This document shows positions 6,121 through 9,831 of a stretch of DNA of 9,831 bases, in pieces. A program made the translations under genes and the position numbers. Position 1 is the first letter of the stretch. Every line of letters starts with the position of its first letter. The notes under the pieces were generated by a model. That model had not been told where the DNA came from and did no database searches. It worked only from the letters and a program-made list of their open reading frames with translations. The DNA is from an uncultured Ruminococcus sp. (GTDB lineage: Bacteria; Bacillota_A; Clostridia; Oscillospirales; Ruminococcaceae), in the NCBI GenBank assembly GCA_937880065.1, contig CALFMA010000674.1, forward strand, positions 1 to 9,831. The letters are read 5' to 3'.

Positions 6121-6153
6121 AAAAATCCGCCCTGTAATCAAGGCGGATTTTTT
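6121..6153. terminator. Bidirectional terminator between the GNAT gene and the glucokinase gene
   Basis: AAAAATCCGCC (6121-6131) and GGCGGATTTTTT (6142-6153) form a GC-rich 6-bp core extended by A:T pairs around a 10-base loop. T-runs are present on both strands, so it can end the rightward CPBP-GNAT transcript and the leftward lysozyme-manA-glucokinase transcript. It lies 15 bases past the glucokinase stop. Confidence 0.92.
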
Positions 6154-6167
6154 GATTCACTTACATT

Positions 6168-7121
6168 TTAACCATTAGCTCTGCCAAGGAATGCAGCACC
6201 AATAATGCCTGCATCGTTGCCAAGCTTAGCAATTACGATTTCTGTATTCTTGGGGGAATTTCTTGTGTAAACTTCCTCCATAACGATTGCCTTTACAGGG
6301 AGAAGAAGTGCGTCACCCTCGTTGCATACACCGCCGCCGATGCAGAGAACATCAGGCTGGAAGATGTTGATTGTGTTTGTGATACCTGCTGCGAGGTACT
6401 TTATGTACTTGTCAACAACAACCTTTGCATACTCATCGCCATCTCTCATAGCGTCAAATGATGTACGTGCTGTAACCTTTGCAGTCTTTGCCATTTCAGC
6501 CATAATGCTGTCGGGATGTTCTGCAATAGCCTCGTTTGTCATTCTGATAAGACCTGTAGCAGAGGAATAAGCCTCGAAACAGCCCTTACGTCCGCATGAA
6601 CACTGTGCACCGTCAACCTCAATTACAGTATGACCGATTTCAGCACCTGCAAAGTTTGAGCCTGAATAAATCTTGCCGTCAATGATAATTCCGCCGCCTA
6701 CGCCTGTGCCGAGAGTGATGCAAACTGCATTCTTTGCACCCTTTGCAGCACCTGCAACAAATTCGCCGTATGCAGCAGCGTTTGCGTCATTTTCAATGAA
6801 AACAGGCTTGTCAATTGTTTCACGGATATACTCAACCATAGGAGTATCCTTGAAGCCGAGGTTGTTGGAGTACTCGATAATTCCTGTTTCGCTGTTAGCG
6901 ATACCGGGAGTACCGATACCAATCCACTCAATCTGCTCCATTGTGAGATTAGCGTTCTCAACTGCCTGAATAGCCATTTTTGCCATATCATCGGCAATTT
7001 CCTTAGCAGGGCGGGGACAGTTTGTCTTAGTGCTTGCCTTTGCAACTATGTTGTATTCCTCATCAACAACACCTGCAACAATATTTGTTCCGCCTAAATC
7101 AATTCCTACATAGTATTTCAT
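6168..7121 (-). CDS. glcK: ROK-family glucokinase
   Basis: A 317-residue cytoplasmic sugar kinase of the ROK family, most likely ATP-dependent glucokinase making glucose-6-phosphate. YVGIDLGGTNIVAGVV (4-19) is the ATP phosphate-binding start. FIENDANAAAYGE (108-120) carries the catalytic Asp112. GTGVGGGIIIDGKIYSG (138-154) and EIGH (161-164) follow. H164, C174, C176 and C181 form the CxCGxxGCxE zinc site. There is no N-terminal DNA-binding domain, so it is an enzyme and not a ROK repressor. The ATG has GGAGG nine bases upstream. It lies 19 bases after manA and is the last gene of the operon before the bidirectional terminator. A fructokinase or mannose/allose kinase specificity cannot be excluded from sequence alone. 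Confidence 0.93.
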   Translation of the reverse strand: MKYYVGIDLGGTNIVAGVVDEEYNIVAKASTKTNCPRPAKEIADDMAKMAIQAVENANLTMEQIEWIGIGTPGIANSETGIIEYSNNLGFKDTPMVEYIRETIDKPVFIENDANAAAYGEFVAGAAKGAKNAVCITLGTGVGGGIIIDGKIYSGSNFAGAEIGHTVIEVDGAQCSCGRKGCFEAYSSATGLIRMTNEAIAEHPDSIMAEMAKTAKVTARTSFDAMRDGDEYAKVVVDKYIKYLAAGITNTINIFQPDVLCIGGGVCNEGDALLLPVKAIVMEEVYTRNSPKNTEIVIAKLGNDAGIIGAAFLGRANG

Positions 7122-7140
7122 ATTTTTAAACCTCCGTTTT

Positions 7141-8061
7141 TTATACCACAGTATATAAGATACTGCAATTACCTTTAATCTGCCACTCTGAACCTGCGGT
7201 TACAAAGAAGCTGTTGCCCATTTCCGCCGTGTGAGTGGTATTTTCGGAAATAAGCTCACCTTTGCCCTGTAAAATCATTATATGGGTAAAGGAATTTTCG
7301 TTTACGTGAATTTCACCGCTGCCGTTTATATCCTCACGGCTTATGGTAAAATATTCGCATTGGCAGATAATTCCGCCTTTTTCCCTGCTCTGAACGGGAA
7401 TTTCAGCCCTTTCAAGGGAAGTCACATCAAGGGCCTTTTCTATATGAAGCTCACGGGTATTTCCATTGTCATCAACTCTGCCGTAGTCATATACACGGTA
7501 GGTCACGTTGGAACTTTGCTGAATTTCCGCAATAAGACAGCCTTTGCAGATAGCGTGGAGCATACCTGCCCTTATGAGGAACACGTCGCCTTTTTTCACG
7601 GCAATGGTATTAACCTTTTCGTGGAGGGTATTTTCAGCAATTGCTCTGCGGAAATCCTCTTTTGTGAGATTTTCCTTGAAACCGTAGATAATTGACGCAT
7701 TTTCCTCACAGTCAACTATATACCAAGCCTCAGTTTTGCCGTTATCTCCCTCAAACTGCCTTGCATAGTCATTGTCGGGGTGAACCTGCAAGGATAAATT
7801 TTCCTTTGCGTCAATAAGCTTCACAAGCACAGGGATATTTCCAATGCTGTTTTTCCCCGTACTTTCGGGGAATTTCTCTACAAATTCCCGTAAAGTCATA
7901 CCGTGGAATTCACCGCCGCTTATCCTGCACATACCGTCGGGGTGAACGCTTAACTCCCAGCTTTCAGCAAGTCGTTTTCCTCCGATTTTGCCGAATTCCT
8001 CACGAAGTCGTGTACCGCCCCATATATAATCCTTTGTTACCGTATCAAGTTGTAAAATCAA
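7141..8061 (-). CDS. manA: Class I mannose-6-phosphate isomerase
   Basis: Interconverts mannose-6-phosphate and fructose-6-phosphate in the cytoplasm. The 306-residue length matches the short Firmicute form. The cupin metal ligands are visible: LSLQVHPDN (Q92, H94), GKTEAWY (E111) and AGMLHAI (H169). TYRVYDYGR supplies the conserved Arg189. The N-terminus LQLDTVTKDYIWGG aligns with the usual family start. I chose the TTG at 8061-8059: it lies just after the lysozyme stop (8068-8066), and GAGGA (8074-8070) is eight bases upstream. A TTG at 8082 would add seven residues and overlap the upstream gene by 17 bases without a better ribosome binding site. It is the middle gene between a GH25 lysozyme and a glucokinase, and together manA and glcK would feed mannose and glucose into glycolysis. 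Confidence 0.93.
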   Translation of the reverse strand: MILQLDTVTKDYIWGGTRLREEFGKIGGKRLAESWELSVHPDGMCRISGGEFHGMTLREFVEKFPESTGKNSIGNIPVLVKLIDAKENLSLQVHPDNDYARQFEGDNGKTEAWYIVDCEENASIIYGFKENLTKEDFRRAIAENTLHEKVNTIAVKKGDVFLIRAGMLHAICKGCLIAEIQQSSNVTYRVYDYGRVDDNGNTRELHIEKALDVTSLERAEIPVQSREKGGIICQCEYFTISREDINGSGEIHVNENSFTHIMILQGKGELISENTTHTAEMGNSFFVTAGSEWQIKGNCSILYTVV

Positions 8062-8074
8062 AATATCAGTCCTC
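8059..8074 (-). promoter_or_regulatory. Ribosome binding site and TTG start of manA, embedded in the lysozyme stop
   Basis: GAGGA (8074-8070) lies within the last lysozyme codons, TGA is at 8068-8066, and TTG is at 8061-8059. The spacing of eight bases and the near contact of stop and start suggest translational coupling. This decides against the longer TTG start at 8082. Confidence 0.65.
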
Positions 8075-8788
8075 AATTTCAAGCTGTTTCAGTTCTTCCA
8101 TTGTGCCGTTGAATACATTGAAATCAATGCACGGCTCTGTTCCGTAATATCCTTCAAGTTTTCCCTTGTCGCTGTATTGCCAGAATTTCCAGTCAAGGTG
8201 GTCGGGTTCAAACTGCGTACAGCGAATCCAAAGGGGATAGTCGGAGAAATTTTCTGCTACATATCTGTAATAAACAGGGAGGGTTGTATAGATTATGGGT
8301 TTTACGCCGTAATATTCTTCAAGCTTTTCAAGGAGAGGGAACAGTATTTCCTCCGCCTCCTGTCGGCTTGGCTTATTCTTGGATTTGTCGCCGTAATACT
8401 CAATATCCACCACAGGGGGGAGCTGAATTTTATCCTTATCAACTGTTTTGATGAAGTTTTCAGCTTGTGTAACTCCTGAACTGTCGAAGCTGAAAAAATG
8501 GTAGCAGGAGCAAATTATGTCTGTATCAGCTATGTTGTCAAGATTTCTTGCTACAAAGCGGTCAACGTAGCCGCTGCCCTCGGTAGCCTTGATGAAAGCA
8601 AAATCCACATTCTGCTTATCTATGAGTTCCCAGTCGATAACTCCCTGATAATTGGAAACATCGACACCGAACACGGGGTATTTATTACTGTTGGGCTGAG
8701 CCGTGCCAAAAAAAGCAGATGCACAGACAGTCACCACAGTCAAAGCGGCTCCGATTACAACAGCCGCCGTCTTTTTCAAATTTATCAT
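8066..8788 (-). CDS. Secreted GH25 family lysozyme (muramidase)
   Basis: A 240-residue hydrolase expected to cleave the MurNAc-GlcNAc bond of peptidoglycan outside the membrane. Residues 1-30 form a signal peptide or membrane anchor (KK followed by AAVVIGAALTVVTVCASAFF); the Cys22 context is a poor lipobox. The GH25 barrel has GVDVSNYQGVIDW (41-53), FAFIKATEG (63-71), YHFFSF (96-101), PPVVDIEYYG (124-133) with the D128/E130 catalytic pair, and the late WQYSDKGKLEG (203-213) and IDFNVFNG (221-228) blocks. There are no wall-binding repeats. The ATG at 8788 has GGTGA only three to four bases upstream; a TTG three codons later is an alternative. It is first in the operon with manA and glcK. It may act in cell wall turnover; a defence or phage origin has no support here. 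Confidence 0.92.
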   Translation of the reverse strand: MINLKKTAAVVIGAALTVVTVCASAFFGTAQPNSNKYPVFGVDVSNYQGVIDWELIDKQNVDFAFIKATEGSGYVDRFVARNLDNIADTDIICSCYHFFSFDSSGVTQAENFIKTVDKDKIQLPPVVDIEYYGDKSKNKPSRQEAEEILFPLLEKLEEYYGVKPIIYTTLPVYYRYVAENFSDYPLWIRCTQFEPDHLDWKFWQYSDKGKLEGYYGTEPCIDFNVFNGTMEELKQLEIED

Positions 8789-8825
8789 AATTCACCATAT
8801 CTTATACGCATAATTCATCATTATA

Positions 8826-8854
8826 ATTGTACCCTATTTCCGCCAATAAGTCAA
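8826..8854 (-). promoter_or_regulatory. Sigma-A promoter of the GH25-manA-glcK operon
   Basis: On the minus strand TTGACT (8854-8849), a 17-base spacer and TACAAT (8831-8826), each five of six matches to consensus. The start would be near 8819, about 30 bases before the lysozyme ATG. No operator-like inverted repeat was seen around it. Confidence 0.8.
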
Positions 8855-8882
8855 CACTAAACAGAAAAATTTTTTATTAAAC

Positions 8883-8912
8883 GAAATATTTTTTCTTGAA
8901 TTGGGTATTATA
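8883..8912 (+). promoter_or_regulatory. Possible sporulation-type (sigma-G/F-like) promoter of spoVAC
   Basis: GAAATA (8883-8888), 17 bases, then TATTATA (8906-8912), which resembles the sigma-G pattern (-10 CATNHTA) except for the first base. spoVA genes are forespore-expressed in Bacillus. No good TTGACA/TATAAT pair is present. It lies about 22 bases before the ATG. The match is weak and could be chance in A/T-rich sequence. Confidence 0.35.
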
Positions 8913-8934
8913 CAAGGGAAAGGAGTTGGATTTT

Positions 8935-9378
8935 ATGAATATTTCACCGCAGGCATACAGGGAAATGACAGAAAAAGCCGCACCGAAAACAAAATCCGCA
9001 GTAAATGTTTCCTACGCTTTTTTCACAGGCGGCAGCATATGTATGATTGGACAGATTATTTTGTCGGCATTTAAAAATATGGGATTTTCCGCAGAAAATG
9101 CAGGAACTTGGACATCGGTAATACTTGTGACCATAAGTGCAATGCTGACGGGAACGGGCATATACAGCCGCCTTGCGAAGCATGCAGGGGCAGGAACTCT
9201 TGTGCCAATCACAGGCTTTGCCAATGCTGTAAGTTCATCGGCTGTTGAAGCCCAGACAGAGGGGCTTATAACGGGAGTAGGTACGAAAATTTTCACCATA
9301 GCAGGCCCTGTTATATTATACGGCTGCACAGCGGCATTTATGTACGGCTTGATTTACTATGTGATTTCGTTGATATAA
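8935..9378 (+). CDS. spoVAC: Stage V sporulation protein AC (SpoVAC)
   Basis: A 147-residue integral membrane protein of the SpoVAC/SpoVAE family. In Bacillus it is part of the SpoVA channel in the spore inner membrane that moves Ca-dipicolinate in during sporulation and out at germination; SpoVAC itself has been described as mechanosensitive. ISPQAYREMTEKAAPK at the N-terminus is the SpoVAC signature. AFFTGGSICMIGQ (28-40), LTGTGIYSRLAKHAGAGTLV (71-90) and PITGFANAVSSSAVEAQTEG (91-110) are family blocks, and about four hydrophobic segments are visible. The ATG at 8935 with AAAGGAG nine bases upstream is preferred over an upstream in-frame ATG at 8896, which would add 13 atypical residues. 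The usual partners spoVAD and spoVAE do not follow. It implies a sporulating host or a recent sporulating ancestor. Confidence 0.93.
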   Translation: MNISPQAYREMTEKAAPKTKSAVNVSYAFFTGGSICMIGQIILSAFKNMGFSAENAGTWTSVILVTISAMLTGTGIYSRLAKHAGAGTLVPITGFANAVSSSAVEAQTEGLITGVGTKIFTIAGPVILYGCTAAFMYGLIYYVISLI

Positions 9379-9381
9379 GAT

Positions 9382-9410
9382 TTTAGCCTTTAGCCTTTAG
9401 CTGTTAGCTG
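9382..9410. repeat. Heptamer tandem repeat TTTAGCC/TTTAGCT
   Basis: Four adjacent 7-base units: TTTAGCC, TTTAGCC, TTTAGCT and GTTAGCT, starting just after the spoVAC stop. TTAGCTGTTAGC (9397-9408) is perfectly complementary to GCTAACAGCTAA (9460-9471), so this array and the next are inverted copies able to form a stem. Confidence 0.85.
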
Positions 9411-9442
9411 TTTTTGGACGACAACAATAAATTACTGCCCAT

Positions 9443-9474
9443 ACAGCTATAGACTAATGGCTAACAGCTAATGG
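9443..9474. repeat. Inverted heptamer array ACAGCTA/ATGGCTA
   Basis: Units ACAGCTA, TAGACTA, ATGGCTA and ACAGCTA plus ATGG, again with a period of 7, the reverse complement type of the array at 9382-9410. A second possible pairing is TAGCTGT (9405-9411) with ACAGCTA (9443-9449). About 32 bases without clear features separate the two arrays. Confidence 0.8.
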
Positions 9475-9485
9475 TTTTATAAATA

Positions 9486-9504
9486 ATTACGCATTACGCA
9501 TTGC
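9486..9504. repeat. Heptamer tandem repeat ATTACGC
   Basis: ATTACGC, ATTACGC, then the partial copy ATTGC. A different heptamer from the two arrays upstream but with the same 7-base period. It ends directly at the A-run of the terminator. Confidence 0.75.
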
Positions 9505-9542
9505 AAAAAACAACACCTCGCATACTGCGAGGCATTGTTTTT
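9505..9542. terminator. Bidirectional terminator between spoVAC and the VWA-protein gene
   Basis: CCTCGC (9516-9521), loop ATACT, GCGAGG (9527-9532), extended by CAA/TTG after a two-base internal mismatch. A T-run of five (9538-9542) lies on the plus strand and a run of six on the minus strand (9510-9505). It serves the convergent spoVAC and VWA genes. Confidence 0.88.
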
Positions 9543-9572
9543 ATACTTCCCTCCTATAATTGTGCCGAAGCA

Positions 9573-9831
9573 TCAGGAAACTTTCTCCACAAGTTCCACA
9601 AATTCCGCCTTGTACTTATCTGTATATACACAGTCAAGGCCGTTGAGAGTATCAATAATATTTTCATATGACAAATTTTCGGAGTATTCGCTTTCAGCAA
9701 GGAGCATTCCAAACTCAGCAACGCAGGTTGCAAACTGCATATCCTCGCTGGGGAAATCTGTCAGTTTTTCCTCAGTTACAGGAAATCTCAGAATTTCGCT
9801 TTCATCAGAGTCAGGCTCTTTGTAGCTTACG
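9573..9831 (-). CDS. VWA-domain protein, C-terminal end with YfbK-type domain (runs off the right edge)
   Basis: The reading frame enters from the right edge and ends at TGA (9575-9573); 85 residues are visible. The end of the protein contains DMQFATCVAEFGMLLAESEY and DKYKAEFVELVEKV. These match the C-terminal domain found after von Willebrand factor A domains in YfbK-like proteins (the DUF3520-type pattern of F-A-x-x-V-A-E-F-G-x-L-L and a late A-E-F-V-x-L). The VWA domain with its MIDAS metal site would lie to the right, outside the window. Such proteins are usually exported or membrane-associated, with unclear function. It is convergent with spoVAC and ends about 30 bases before the shared terminator. 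Assignment rests on recalled family patterns from a partial sequence. Confidence 0.75.
   Translation of the reverse strand, partial: VSYKEPDSDESEILRFPVTEEKLTDFPSEDMQFATCVAEFGMLLAESEYSENLSYENIIDTLNGLDCVYTDKYKAEFVELVEKVS

Noticed and set aside
8062..8082. TTG at 8082 as the manA start, overlapping the lysozyme gene
   Set aside because: It adds seven residues ahead of the conserved N-terminus and has no better ribosome binding site than the TTG at 8061, which has GAGGA at eight bases.
9382..9504. Heptamer repeats considered as a CRISPR array
   Set aside because: Units are 7 bases and contiguous, with no spacers of regular length and no cas genes nearby.
9543..9572. AGGAGG-like stretch on the minus strand after the VWA stop, considered as the ribosome binding site of a small gene
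   Set aside because: The next ATG is about 13 bases away and leads straight into the terminator hairpin; no sensible peptide follows.
9535..9825. Plus-strand open frame of 96 codons at the right end
   Set aside because: It is antisense to the VWA-protein end, which has recognisable conserved blocks; the plus frame has none.

Overview
The window reads as chromosomal DNA of a spore-forming low-to-mid GC Firmicute, most likely a Clostridia member of the Ruminococcus/Oscillospiraceae type. The support is indirect: strong GGAGG-type ribosome binding sites, near-consensus sigma-A promoters with 17-base spacers, a Firmicute L10 leader with an intrinsic terminator, a Firmicute-type DNA polymerase I, and a SpoVAC spore protein. 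No rRNA, tRNA, CRISPR array or complete insertion sequence was seen.

Layout. Positions 1-3332 hold a leftward operon: polA (DNA polymerase I), then rimI (protein N-acetyltransferase), then the start of tsaD (tRNA t6A synthesis), which runs off the left edge. It is driven by a promoter near 3365-3393. Divergent from it, 3433-4653 is the rplJ-rplL operon (ribosomal proteins L10 and L7/L12), with a strong promoter, a 170-base structured leader, and a terminator after rplL. A more AT-rich pair of rightward accessory genes follows: a CPBP membrane protease with its own promoter, and a GNAT acetyltransferase. A 158-bp MITE-like element sits exactly at the stop codon of the acetyltransferase gene. 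A bidirectional terminator then separates these from a leftward operon (8854 down to 6168) encoding a secreted GH25 lysozyme, a class I mannose-6-phosphate isomerase and a ROK-family glucokinase. The right end has a lone rightward spoVAC, a cluster of heptamer repeats, a second bidirectional terminator, and the 3' end of a leftward gene encoding a VWA-domain protein (YfbK-like C-terminal domain).

How the parts work together. polA, rimI and tsaD are housekeeping information-processing genes, as are rplJ and rplL. The manA-glucokinase pair would feed mannose-6-phosphate and glucose into glycolysis, and it is co-transcribed with a wall hydrolase.

The most interesting structure is the rplJ leader. 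It contains (a) an intrinsic terminator, (b) a segment that can pair with and break that terminator, (c) a hairpin that hides the rplJ Shine-Dalgarno, and (d) a 10-bp long-range helix joining the two ends of the leader that is mutually exclusive with the hairpin. This suggests coupled control of transcription and translation initiation by one fold. The known Bacillus mechanism covers only the transcription part as far as I recall.
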